From the NCBI RefSeq assembly GCF_900112615.1, contig NZ_FOMK01000005.1:372001-436000 (forward strand): a stretch of 64,000 nucleotides of DNA, read 5' to 3'. Shown here piece after piece: positions 1 to 8,587 of the stretch. A model generated the notes under the pieces. That model saw nothing but the letters and a program-made list of their open reading frames with translations, searched no databases and had not been told where the DNA came from. Each line of letters opens with the position of its first letter. Positions within the stretch are counted from its first letter, which is position 1. The position numbers and the translations under genes are program-made. Origin of the DNA: Chitinophaga sp. CF118. Its GTDB lineage: Bacteria; Bacteroidota; Bacteroidia; Chitinophagales; Chitinophagaceae.

Positions 1-1662
1 TGGCAGAATGTACAAAAAACAGGAGGCACTTATTATAACAGCTATTATACGACCAACTATAATTCTTTGCTTCCTACAGGAGCCACTAATGGCCTTGCTT
101 ACAGAACATCATTCCAGAATACCAATACTATTGCAGAAACCTACCTGACCTATGATAAGAAATTAGGCGCACATTCCATTAATGCACTGTTTGGTTATTC
201 TTATCAGCAGGATGGCAATAACGATGGGTTCCAGAGTAATAACTACAATTTCCCTTCCGATGCGCTGGGATATTATGGCATCAGCCTTGGAAGCAGTGGA
301 TCGGGTTACAAAGTAGACTGGGGAAATAACTATTATACCAAGCTGCGTCTTATATCGGACTTTGCCAGGTTGAATTATAATTATGCAGGTAAATATTTTT
401 TACAGGCAGCAGTGAGACGTGACGGCTCTTCTGCTTTTGGTAAAGATAATCAGTGGGGATATTTTCCTTCCATATCTGCAGCATGGAATATTACCAGCGA
501 AGAATTCATGAAAAGACAGCATATTGTGAGTGATCTGAAATTACGTGTAGGCTATGGCATAACAGGTAACTCCCTTGGATTTGATCCATACATTTCTAAA
601 CTACAATATGGTGCTGCCGGTTATCTTTATTACAACGGTGCATGGGTAACTGCTATTGGTCCTTCGCAGAATGCAAACCCTGATTTGCGCTGGGAAAAGA
701 CAGCAATGAGTAACATTGGTCTGGACTATACATTGTTAAATGGATTGATCACAGGTTCGGTAGATGTCTATAACAAGAAAACATCCGATCTGATCTGGAA
801 TTATCCCGTATCAACCACACAATATCCTGTATCTACTTTACTTGCGAATGCAGGAACAATGACTAATAAAGGGATAGAATTCAGTATTAATGTGACGCCT
901 GTAAAGAGTAAAGACTTTTCGTGGGTTACTTCCCTGAACGTGGCGCATAATGTAAATAATATTGAATCGATGTCTAACAGCCGGTTCAGACTGGATTCTA
1001 TTGCATTGATGCAACCAGATGGTGGCGGGCAGACAGGATCCACCCTGCAGTTGATAAAATCAGGCCATCCGGTAGGACAGTTCTTCACTTTTAAATATGC
1101 AGGTAAGGATGCAAACGGCGTTTCACAGTTCTATAATTCAAAAGGGGAAGTTACTTCGAATGTAGCTACGCTTACGAATCTGAAGGATTATTATTATGCC
1201 GGTAATGCACAACCTAAATTATTGCTGGGATGGAATAATACATTTAACTACAAACAACTGTCAGTTAATTTCTTCTTCCGTTCAACATTAGGTAACCATA
1301 TCTTCAATGCAACCCAGGCGGATCTGAACAGACCTTCTACTGCCAGTATAAACAATTTGCTGGTATCTTCTGCCGGGGAATCTGCAAAGGATATCAATGC
1401 CTATAGGTATTCAAGCCGTTTTATTGAGAAGGGAGATTATGTGAGACTGGATAATGCAACGGTTGCTTATACCTTTAAGAATATTTCAAAGAACCTCTCT
1501 TCCCTGCGTGTATATGTAAGCGGTAATAACCTGTTCACCATTACAGGATACAAAGGCATTGATCCTGAGGTAAACCTGGGCGGGTTAACCCCTGGTGTGG
1601 ACTCAAATAATTTCTATCCTAAAACGCGCACTGTCCTGGTAGGATTAAACGCTTCGTTTTAA
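1..1662 (+). CDS. SusC/RagA-family TonB-dependent outer-membrane transporter, C-terminal part
   Basis: The frame is open from base 1, so the gene is cut by the window edge; the visible 553 codons are the C-terminal part of the beta-barrel. Seen: alternating aromatic beta strands, the typical SusC segments RRDGSSAFG and GYGITGNS near the start, and an end matching SusC barrels (GIDPEVN followed by a final strand ending in Phe). SusC proteins import oligosaccharides across the outer membrane using TonB energy, with a SusD lid. SusD begins 19 nt downstream and two glycosidases follow, so the cargo is probably an alpha-linked galactose- or GlcNAc-containing glycan (inference). Plug and N-terminal domains lie outside the window. 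Confidence 0.95.
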   Translation, partial: WQNVQKTGGTYYNSYYTTNYNSLLPTGATNGLAYRTSFQNTNTIAETYLTYDKKLGAHSINALFGYSYQQDGNNDGFQSNNYNFPSDALGYYGISLGSSGSGYKVDWGNNYYTKLRLISDFARLNYNYAGKYFLQAAVRRDGSSAFGKDNQWGYFPSISAAWNITSEEFMKRQHIVSDLKLRVGYGITGNSLGFDPYISKLQYGAAGYLYYNGAWVTAIGPSQNANPDLRWEKTAMSNIGLDYTLLNGLITGSVDVYNKKTSDLIWNYPVSTTQYPVSTLLANAGTMTNKGIEFSINVTPVKSKDFSWVTSLNVAHNVNNIESMSNSRFRLDSIALMQPDGGGQTGSTLQLIKSGHPVGQFFTFKYAGKDANGVSQFYNSKGEVTSNVATLTNLKDYYYAGNAQPKLLLGWNNTFNYKQLSVNFFFRSTLGNHIFNATQADLNRPSTASINNLLVSSAGESAKDINAYRYSSRFIEKGDYVRLDNATVAYTFKNISKNLSSLRVYVSGNNLFTITGYKGIDPEVNLGGLTPGVDSNNFYPKTRTVLVGLNASF

Positions 1663-1681
1663 ATAAATAAAATTATTAGTT

Positions 1682-3277
1682 ATGAATAAGCTTCTTCAAC
1701 ATATATTATTCACATTCCTGATGGCAGGTTGTTTAAGCGCCTGTCATGATCTGGATGTGCCCGTAGAAAGTAAACTGAATCCTGAAAACTTTCCAAAAAC
1801 GCAAGCACAGTTTATCCTGGCATCCGGCCCGGTGTATACGGCTTTTGGTAATGCTACATTAACCAGAGAATACTGGTTCCTGCAATCATTAAGTACCGAT
1901 GAAAGCATACTACCCGCAAGAGGTGGTAACTGGTTTGATGGTAGTAAGTACCAGCAGACGCATCTGCATACCTGGAATCCTGATAATGGTAATGTGGGGG
2001 GAGCATGGTCATTCCTGACAACCACCATCAGTACCTGTAACCAGGTGTTATCTACCTTTGCTAATTCTGCTGTAGTACCTGATCCGCAGATCGTTGGAGA
2101 AGTAAAGACCATGCGTGCACTGGCTTATTATTTCCTAATGGATAGTTATGGTAATGTTCCGGTGATCACTACTTTCGGAGATACCACACAGCCCGGTACT
2201 ACCAAACGTGCAGATGTATTTGCCTTCATTGAGAAAGAAGTACTGGACGCTTTGCCTAGTCTCAGTACAACAGTAGACGCCAGTACATACGGCCGGCCAA
2301 CAAAGTATGGTGCATTTGCATTACTTGCTAAAATGTACCTGAATGCAACAATATATACAGGCACAGAGCGTAACGCTGACGCTGTAAGAATGTGCGATAG
2401 TATAATCACTGCAGGTAAATTTGCGCTGGAAAGCAATTACAGAGGCATGTTTGCCATCAACAATGGCCCCAGTATCAAGGAATTTATCTTTGCTGTGCCT
2501 TGTACTAATTCAGCTACTCAGAATTCGCAAACAAGCGGGCAGTTCTTTGCGCGGTATTATCTTCACCGGGCAATGAAAGCCAAATACAGCCTGCCTTATA
2601 CACCCAGTGGTGCTATCAGCATAATGCCAGAGTATTATAGTTACTTTAATCAGACTGGTGATGTGCGAAATGATATTTTTTTAAAGGGCAAACAGTATGA
2701 TTACAGTGGAAAGCCTATTGTGATCTCTACTACCAATATAGGTTATGATGCCAGCTATTCCGGTAGTAATCCAACAGCGGCATATAACTACGAGTTAGAC
2801 CTTACTCCGGCTATCGTGCTTACCAATGTAGATAACTTTGATTGTGGTAATGATGAAAAGAGCTGGGCAGAAGGATACCGTTGTATTAAATTCTATCCGG
2901 ACAGTACCTCTACTTCCCGTAACCAGGATAATGACTTTCCGATTTTCCGGTATGCAGATATCCTTCTCATGAAATCTGAAGCTATTTTACGCGGAGCTGC
3001 AGAAACCAATGGACAAACCGCACTTTCCCTTATCAATAATGTAAGAACGATCCGTAATACGGCTGCTTTAGGCTCAGTAACACTGGACGATCTTTATGCA
3101 GAAAGGAATCGTGAAATGGTGTACGAAGCCTGGCACAGAAATGATATGATCCGTTTTGGTAAGTTTGAAGGCTCATGGGGATATAAAACGGATGCAGACG
3201 TAAATCACCGCATCTATCCTATACCCACTTTTGCACGGGCGCTGAATCCAAAACTTGATCAGAATCCTGGATACTAG
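1682..3277 (+). CDS. SusD/RagB-family surface glycan-binding lipoprotein
   Basis: A 531-residue protein of normal SusD length. It starts with a lipoprotein signal (MNKLLQHILF..., Cys at about residue 21), so it should be anchored to the outer-membrane surface. SusD proteins are alpha-helical TPR-like lids that bind glycan and close over the SusC barrel. Diagnostic late segments are visible: FRYADILLMKSEA, a LINNVRTIRN helix, and ERNREMVYEAWHRNDMIRFG close to the C-terminus. It lies 19 nt behind the SusC gene, implying co-transcription and a SusCD complex. Confidence 0.95.
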   Translation: MNKLLQHILFTFLMAGCLSACHDLDVPVESKLNPENFPKTQAQFILASGPVYTAFGNATLTREYWFLQSLSTDESILPARGGNWFDGSKYQQTHLHTWNPDNGNVGGAWSFLTTTISTCNQVLSTFANSAVVPDPQIVGEVKTMRALAYYFLMDSYGNVPVITTFGDTTQPGTTKRADVFAFIEKEVLDALPSLSTTVDASTYGRPTKYGAFALLAKMYLNATIYTGTERNADAVRMCDSIITAGKFALESNYRGMFAINNGPSIKEFIFAVPCTNSATQNSQTSGQFFARYYLHRAMKAKYSLPYTPSGAISIMPEYYSYFNQTGDVRNDIFLKGKQYDYSGKPIVISTTNIGYDASYSGSNPTAAYNYELDLTPAIVLTNVDNFDCGNDEKSWAEGYRCIKFYPDSTSTSRNQDNDFPIFRYADILLMKSEAILRGAAETNGQTALSLINNVRTIRNTAALGSVTLDDLYAERNREMVYEAWHRNDMIRFGKFEGSWGYKTDADVNHRIYPIPTFARALNPKLDQNPGY

Positions 3278-3308
3278 TTGGTGTAATTAATTTTTTTATA
3301 TACCTTAT

Positions 3309-3343
3309 CGGGGTCCGGAGCATTTAGTTTATTCCGGACCCCG
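3309..3343 (+). promoter_or_regulatory. GC-rich hairpin between susD and GH27
   Basis: Arms CGGGGTCCGGA (3309-3319) and TCCGGACCCCG (3333-3343) pair perfectly over 11 bp around a 13-nt AT-rich loop. No T-run follows on the + strand, so it is more likely an mRNA processing, stability or partial-attenuation hairpin inside the operon than a full terminator. Similar hairpins often separate susCD from downstream enzyme genes. Confidence 0.6.
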
Positions 3344-3366
3344 TTATGAATATAAAATAATCAATC

Positions 3367-4734
3367 ATGAAGGTCTCACATCTTATTCTCTTTTCTTTCT
3401 GCTGTTTTATCAGTAAAGTGTCTTTCGGACAAGAATTAGCAACTACCCCTCCAATGGGCTGGAATAGTTACAACAGTTTTGGTGGTGCTGTGCATGAAGA
3501 TGAAGTAAAAGCGAATGCTGATTACATGGCGAAAAACCTGAAGCAATACGGTTGGGAATATGTAATTGTTGATTATTGCTGGTACTATCCACACCCTCCC
3601 GGAGCAAAGGTTTCCAATGCCCCACAATTCAGATTGGAAGATGGTGCTTATGTTCCCTGGTGTACAATGGATGAATACGGTCGATTGTTGCCTGATGTTA
3701 CAAAGTTCCCATCAGCTAAAGATGGCAATGGATTTAAGCCCCTGGCTGATTATGTACACTCACTCGGTTTAAAGTTTGGTATTCATATTATGCGTGGCAT
3801 TCCCAGGCAGGCAGTATGGGCTAACACAAAGATCCTGGGTACTGATGCCACTGCGGCTACAGTAGCGGATCAGGCATCTATCTGTCCCTGGTTGAATCAT
3901 ATGTATGGCCTTGATCTTACTAAAAAAGGCGCACAGGAATATTATAATTCGCTGATTACACTCTATGCATCATGGGGAGTGGATTATATTAAAATGGATG
4001 ATATGACGGCCGATGATGCTAACATGGTGTATCACCAGGCAGAGGCGGAAGCTATTCACAAAGCAATAGTGCAAAGTGGCCGGCCTATTGTATTAAGTCT
4101 TTCTCCAAAGAACCTTAAGAAGGATATGCCCAGCATAAAGGCGAACTCCAACCTATCCCGTATCTCTGGTGATTTCTGGGATAGCTGGAAACAGTTGAAG
4201 CAGCAGTTTGATCATTGTGCTGAATGGATGGGCATAGGTGCTCCCGGTTACTGGCCAGATGCAGATATGCTGCAATTCGGTAAAGTATCTAAACGCGGTC
4301 CTGTATTGCAGGAAAGGTTTTCCCGGTTCACGGAAGATGAGCAACGTACACATATGACATTATGGTGCATGTTCCGTTCTCCGCTGATGATGGGAGGTAA
4401 TATGCCTGAGAACACTCCGTTTGTATTACAGTTACTGACTAATAAAGATGTGCTGGATATTGATCAGCATAGTATTAATAACCGGCAGTTATACCGGAAA
4501 GATGATGCGGTAGTATGGGTATCGCAGATGCCTGGAACCAACAACTGGAATGTTGCTTTCTTTAACCTGGGAGATGAACCTCGTGAGGTGTCTGTTAATT
4601 TTTCTGATTTGGGAATTAAAGGCAGCTGGCAGGTAAAAGATCTCTGGAAACAGACAACGGCAGGTGTTGCTAAAAATAGTTTTAAACAACTGGTCAATCC
4701 ACATGGAACAGCCTTGTTCCGGTTTACCAGGTAA
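3367..4734 (+). CDS. GH27 alpha-galactosidase
   Basis: A 455-residue protein with a Sec signal peptide (about 1-21, ending near SFGQ). The (beta/alpha)8 catalytic domain begins with the GH27 hallmark PPMGWNSYNSF. The nucleophile is in DYIKMDDM (D211) and the acid/base in WPDADML (D300), matching the family motifs KYDNC and WNDPDM. A C-terminal beta-sandwich starts at about residue 370 (WVSQMPGTNNWNVAFFN). It removes terminal alpha-D-galactose (some members act on alpha-GalNAc), probably in the periplasm or at the surface. It sits between susD and a GH89 gene 9 nt downstream, so it belongs to this utilisation operon. Confidence 0.93.
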   Translation: MKVSHLILFSFCCFISKVSFGQELATTPPMGWNSYNSFGGAVHEDEVKANADYMAKNLKQYGWEYVIVDYCWYYPHPPGAKVSNAPQFRLEDGAYVPWCTMDEYGRLLPDVTKFPSAKDGNGFKPLADYVHSLGLKFGIHIMRGIPRQAVWANTKILGTDATAATVADQASICPWLNHMYGLDLTKKGAQEYYNSLITLYASWGVDYIKMDDMTADDANMVYHQAEAEAIHKAIVQSGRPIVLSLSPKNLKKDMPSIKANSNLSRISGDFWDSWKQLKQQFDHCAEWMGIGAPGYWPDADMLQFGKVSKRGPVLQERFSRFTEDEQRTHMTLWCMFRSPLMMGGNMPENTPFVLQLLTNKDVLDIDQHSINNRQLYRKDDAVVWVSQMPGTNNWNVAFFNLGDEPREVSVNFSDLGIKGSWQVKDLWKQTTAGVAKNSFKQLVNPHGTALFRFTR

Positions 4735-4743
4735 TAGTATCTC

Positions 4744-6942
4744 ATGAAAACATATACGAAATTGTTACGTATGATCTGCGTAATAGTGATTGCTATGCAA
4801 CTTCCGGCTGTTGCACAGTTGAATAAAGAGGCTTCTCTTGCACTGATAAAAAGAGTGGTACCGCAACAAGCCGCTGTATTCGTGGTAGAACCTTTGCCAC
4901 AGGAGTTACAGAAAGATGTGTTTGAAATAGAAAGCCGTCAGAATAAGATCGTATTGCGGGGAAACAATGGTGTGGCCGTAGCTTCTGCATTGTATTATTA
5001 TCTCACAGAGTACTGTCATTGCCAGATCACCTGGAATGGCACCAACTTAAAACTGCCGGCTAAAATACCTGCGGTAGCAAAGATTAGAAAAACCACACCT
5101 TATGAATACCGTTATTATCTGAATTATTGCACCTTCAACTACAGTATGAGCTGGTGGGATTGGGAGCGGTGGCAGAAAGAGATAGACTGGATGGCACTGC
5201 ATGGAATCAACATGCCGCTGGCTGTTACCGGAGAAGAATATACCTGGTATGAAGTGTATAAAGGAATGGGTTTCACAGATAAAGACCTGGAAGATTTCTT
5301 TTGCGGACCGGCATATTTTGGATGGTTCTGGATGGGTAATCTGGATGGATGGGGAGGCCCGCTACCACTCAGTTGGATGAAGAGCCACAAAACTTTGCAA
5401 GAGAAGATTCTTAAGCAGGAGAGGGCATTAGGTATGCGCCCTGTATTACCGGCGTTTACCGGGCATGTTCCAGCAGCATTTAAAAAGAAGTTTCCAAATG
5501 CAAAACTAAAGGCTACCAACTGGAGCAATGGTTTTGCTGATACTTATATCCTGGATGCTGAAGATCCTATGTTTGCTCAAATAGGAAAACAGTTTCTGCA
5601 AACACAAACCCGTTTATTCGGCACAGATCATTTATACTCCGCAGATACATTTAATGAGAACGAACCTCCTTCTGACGAACCAGCTTATCTGTCAGCATTG
5701 AGCGCCCGGATCTATGAAGGAATGAAACAGGCCGATACCGCTGCCACCTGGGTAATGCAGGGATGGTTGTTTTATAGTGATCGTAAATTTTGGAAAGCAC
5801 CACAGATAGAAGCGCTGCTAAAAGCTGTACCTGATAATAAGATGATCTTACTGGATCTGGCAGCAGAAATAGAACCGGTATGGAAAAGAACGGATGCTTT
5901 TTATGGGAAGCCCTGGATCTGGAATATGCTGAACAACTTTGGCGGGAACGTGAATCTGTTTGGCCGTATGGATGGTGTGGCTGCCGGTCCGGCGTTAGCG
6001 TTGCATGATAGCGCTTCCCGGAGGTTAGCCGGGATAGGATTGACGATGGAAGCCATTGAGCAAAATCCTGTGATGTATGAACTCACTATGCAGCATACGT
6101 GGCAAACGGAGCCGGTACAATTGAACGAATGGTTGCGCAAATATGTGTTAAACAGATACGGTACGCAAAGCGATAGCTTGCTGAAAGCCTGGCAGATACT
6201 ACGGCATACCGTTTATAATGGTCAACTGATCAGAGATGGGGCGGAATCTATTATTACCGGTCGTCCAACTTTTGATTCTACAACAAAATGGACCAGAACA
6301 TTGCTGAACTATCCACCAAAGGAGTTGCTGTCTGCATGGGAATTGTTTATCAAATCAAGTGCTAATACAGACGGCTTTACATATGACCTGATAGATGTAA
6401 CCCGGCAGGTAATGGCTAACTATGCTTTACCATTACAAAAGAAATGGATCAGTGCTTACAGGGCAAAAGACAGCGTCGCCTTCAAGAAAACAAGCAGCGC
6501 ATTCTTACAACTGATCGAAGACATGGACAGGTTGCTGGCAACGAAAAAGGATTTCATGCTGGGACCCTGGCTGGCAGATGCCAGGAAGTGGGGAACTACG
6601 CCGCAAGAGAAAGCATTATATGAACGTAATGCCCGTGACCTGATTACCCTCTGGGGAGATGCGGAAAGTCCGTTACATGAATATTCCAACCGGCAATGGA
6701 GTGGCCTGCTGCATGATTTTTACAAAGCACGCTGGCAACAGTTCTTTGGATTGCTTGACTCTTCCCTGCGAACAGATATTACTCCTGATCTAACAGCATT
6801 TGAGAAGAAGATCAGTCAGTGGGAATGGAAATGGGTGAATGAACAGAAAGTTTTTCCTGTGAAAGTATCGGGTAATCCTGTTACAGTAGCGCAGGAGATG
6901 TACAATAAGTATCATCTTGAAATAGAAGCTGCATATGAATAA
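4744..6942 (+). CDS. GH89 alpha-N-acetylglucosaminidase
   Basis: A 732-residue NAGLU-family protein with a signal peptide (cleavage near AVAQ, residues 22-26). Domain order fits the family: small N-terminal alpha/beta domain (about 25-110), TIM barrel (about 115-450) opening with YRYYLNYCTFNYSMSWWDWERW, then a helical C-terminal domain. Likely catalytic residues are E305 in DTFNENEPPSD and E436 in GLTMEAIEQN, aligning with the two catalytic Glu of human NAGLU. It hydrolyses terminal alpha-GlcNAc. The last 8 bp overlap the next gene, a HGSNAT-like acetyltransferase, so the two are probably translationally coupled. Confidence 0.93.
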   Translation: MKTYTKLLRMICVIVIAMQLPAVAQLNKEASLALIKRVVPQQAAVFVVEPLPQELQKDVFEIESRQNKIVLRGNNGVAVASALYYYLTEYCHCQITWNGTNLKLPAKIPAVAKIRKTTPYEYRYYLNYCTFNYSMSWWDWERWQKEIDWMALHGINMPLAVTGEEYTWYEVYKGMGFTDKDLEDFFCGPAYFGWFWMGNLDGWGGPLPLSWMKSHKTLQEKILKQERALGMRPVLPAFTGHVPAAFKKKFPNAKLKATNWSNGFADTYILDAEDPMFAQIGKQFLQTQTRLFGTDHLYSADTFNENEPPSDEPAYLSALSARIYEGMKQADTAATWVMQGWLFYSDRKFWKAPQIEALLKAVPDNKMILLDLAAEIEPVWKRTDAFYGKPWIWNMLNNFGGNVNLFGRMDGVAAGPALALHDSASRRLAGIGLTMEAIEQNPVMYELTMQHTWQTEPVQLNEWLRKYVLNRYGTQSDSLLKAWQILRHTVYNGQLIRDGAESIITGRPTFDSTTKWTRTLLNYPPKELLSAWELFIKSSANTDGFTYDLIDVTRQVMANYALPLQKKWISAYRAKDSVAFKKTSSAFLQLIEDMDRLLATKKDFMLGPWLADARKWGTTPQEKALYERNARDLITLWGDAESPLHEYSNRQWSGLLHDFYKARWQQFFGLLDSSLRTDITPDLTAFEKKISQWEWKWVNEQKVFPVKVSGNPVTVAQEMYNKYHLEIEAAYE

Positions 6943-8086
6943 GACAGTCACTGTACCTCGCTCTTCGCGGTTACTTTCATTAGATGCATTGCGTGGTTTT
7001 GATATGTTCTGGATCATGAGTGGGGAACACATCGTGCATGAATTGGCGAAGGCTACTCACTGGCCTGTATTTATTTGGATGTCTGATCAATTGCATCACA
7101 CCGTATGGAATGGATGCACCTTTTATGATATGATTTTTCCGCTGTTCCTGCTTATTGCAGGTATGACAATGCCATTTTCGCTGCAAAAGAAAATGGAGCT
7201 GGCAGGTGTGGCCTCGCCGGAGTTACTTCCCGGTGCTGAAAAGCGGAAGATTTACCGGTCTATGCTGCGGCGTATGCTGATCCTGGTTTTGCTGGGGATG
7301 GTAGTGAATGGGTTGCTGAAATTCAATGGGCTGGAGAATACCCGTTTGCCCAGTGTACTGGGTAGAATAGGGTTGGCCTGGTTCTTTGGAGGATTGATCT
7401 ATCTCAACTTTAATGTGCGCAAACAGATCGTATGGTTTGCCGGCATTTTGCTGGGGTATTGGGCGTTGATGATGTGGGTGCCCGTTCCTGGTCATGGTGC
7501 CGGTGTCCTGACGATGGAAGGCTCGCTGGAATCTTATATGGATCGGTTACTGATTCCCGGTAAGCTACATGATGGGGTACATGATCCGGAAGGTTTCTTA
7601 TCCACCATGCCTGCTATTGCCACTGCATTACTTGGTATGTTAACAGGAACTTTCCTGCAAAGATCAGCTCTCTCCATGTATAAAAAAGCAGCAGCATTGT
7701 TTGCTGCAGGAATTCTTTTATTGCTATTGGGATTGTTATGGGATATAGTATTTCCTATCAACAAGCGGTTATGGTCCAGTTCATTTGTGTTGTATGTGGG
7801 AGGGTGGAGTCTGATACTGTTTTCAGTGTTCTACTTTGTGATAGATGTGCTGGAATGGAAACGCTGGGCTTTCCCATTCATCATCATAGGTACTAATTCG
7901 ATCGTTATCTATATGGCAGCAGAAGGGATGGTCAATTTTGCGTATACCAGCAATTTCATCTTCGGTGGATTGATTCATCTTATGCCATTGATATGGCAAC
8001 CTGTATTTGCTGCGATATCTGTTACGCTGGTACAATTATGTTTTCTTTATTTTCTATATAGGAACAAGTTGTTTTTGAAAGTATAG
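6935..8086 (+). CDS. DUF5009/HGSNAT-like membrane acyltransferase (NagX-type)
   Basis: A 383-residue integral membrane protein with about 10 hydrophobic segments. It starts with LSLDALRGFDMFWI, the signature of the COG4299/DUF5009 family that includes human heparan-alpha-glucosaminide N-acetyltransferase. The motif around H55 (HHTVWNGCTFYDMIFPLF) aligns with the human active-site motif HASWNGLT...DLVFP. In that family terminal glucosamine is acetylated across a membrane. It overlaps the GH89 gene by 8 bp. Acetylating alpha-GlcN so that GH89 can remove it is attractive but inferred; other bacterial members have no proven substrate. Confidence 0.85.
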   Translation: MNKTVTVPRSSRLLSLDALRGFDMFWIMSGEHIVHELAKATHWPVFIWMSDQLHHTVWNGCTFYDMIFPLFLLIAGMTMPFSLQKKMELAGVASPELLPGAEKRKIYRSMLRRMLILVLLGMVVNGLLKFNGLENTRLPSVLGRIGLAWFFGGLIYLNFNVRKQIVWFAGILLGYWALMMWVPVPGHGAGVLTMEGSLESYMDRLLIPGKLHDGVHDPEGFLSTMPAIATALLGMLTGTFLQRSALSMYKKAAALFAAGILLLLLGLLWDIVFPINKRLWSSSFVLYVGGWSLILFSVFYFVIDVLEWKRWAFPFIIIGTNSIVIYMAAEGMVNFAYTSNFIFGGLIHLMPLIWQPVFAAISVTLVQLCFLYFLYRNKLFLKV

Positions 8087-8308
8087 TTCGTAACACTTTT
8101 ATGCTGCCCAATTCACAACCAAGGAAAGTATAGAACTGCTGATAAAGTGGGAGCTATTGATCAATAAATACCTTATCTGCCGTGATGATCAAGTGAAGCA
8201 CAATAATGTTCTGATCTAAAATCTTATTCTAAAGTTAAATTAAGAAACTAAACAGGCAGATACAGTGTATTTATGATCAATAGCATTCAATGTCCCGATA
8301 ATAATAAA

Positions 8309-8581
8309 TTAGTATTCTACAAAGATCTCATCCACATTACACCACAACCATCTTTCTCCCGGTTCTGCCGATGAGATCACAGGATGTTTGGTTTTATGGT
8401 AGTGTTTATCCATATGCTGGTTAGGTGAATCATTACAACATAAGGTAACACCACAGGTTTGGCAGGTGCGCAGGTGTAACCATTCATCTCCGGTTTTTAT
8501 ACACTCTTCACATACATGTTCATGTTCTACCTTTAAGGTATGTATTTCCTGAAGGTGTTTACAGATATCTGGTTGTTCCAT
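8309..8581 (-). CDS. UBP-type zinc-finger protein
   Basis: A 90-residue protein that is almost entirely a ZnF-UBP domain. Zinc ligands are visible as spaced Cys/His: C8, H10, C29-x2-C32, C45-x2-C48, C54, then HMDKHYHKTKHP. In eukaryotes this fold binds the ubiquitin C-terminus; bacterial versions have no known ligand and commonly accompany FAD reductases of the kind encoded by the next gene upstream (6 nt away). It is the last gene of the sensor kinase / receiver-reductase operon. A role in redox signalling is inference only. Confidence 0.85.
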   Translation of the reverse strand: MEQPDICKHLQEIHTLKVEHEHVCEECIKTGDEWLHLRTCQTCGVTLCCNDSPNQHMDKHYHKTKHPVISSAEPGERWLWCNVDEIFVEY

Positions 8582-8587
8582 TTTTAA

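Noticed and set aside
5139..5528. 129-aa minus-strand frame inside the GH89 gene
   Set aside because: Antisense shadow of a clear enzyme gene, with no family features.
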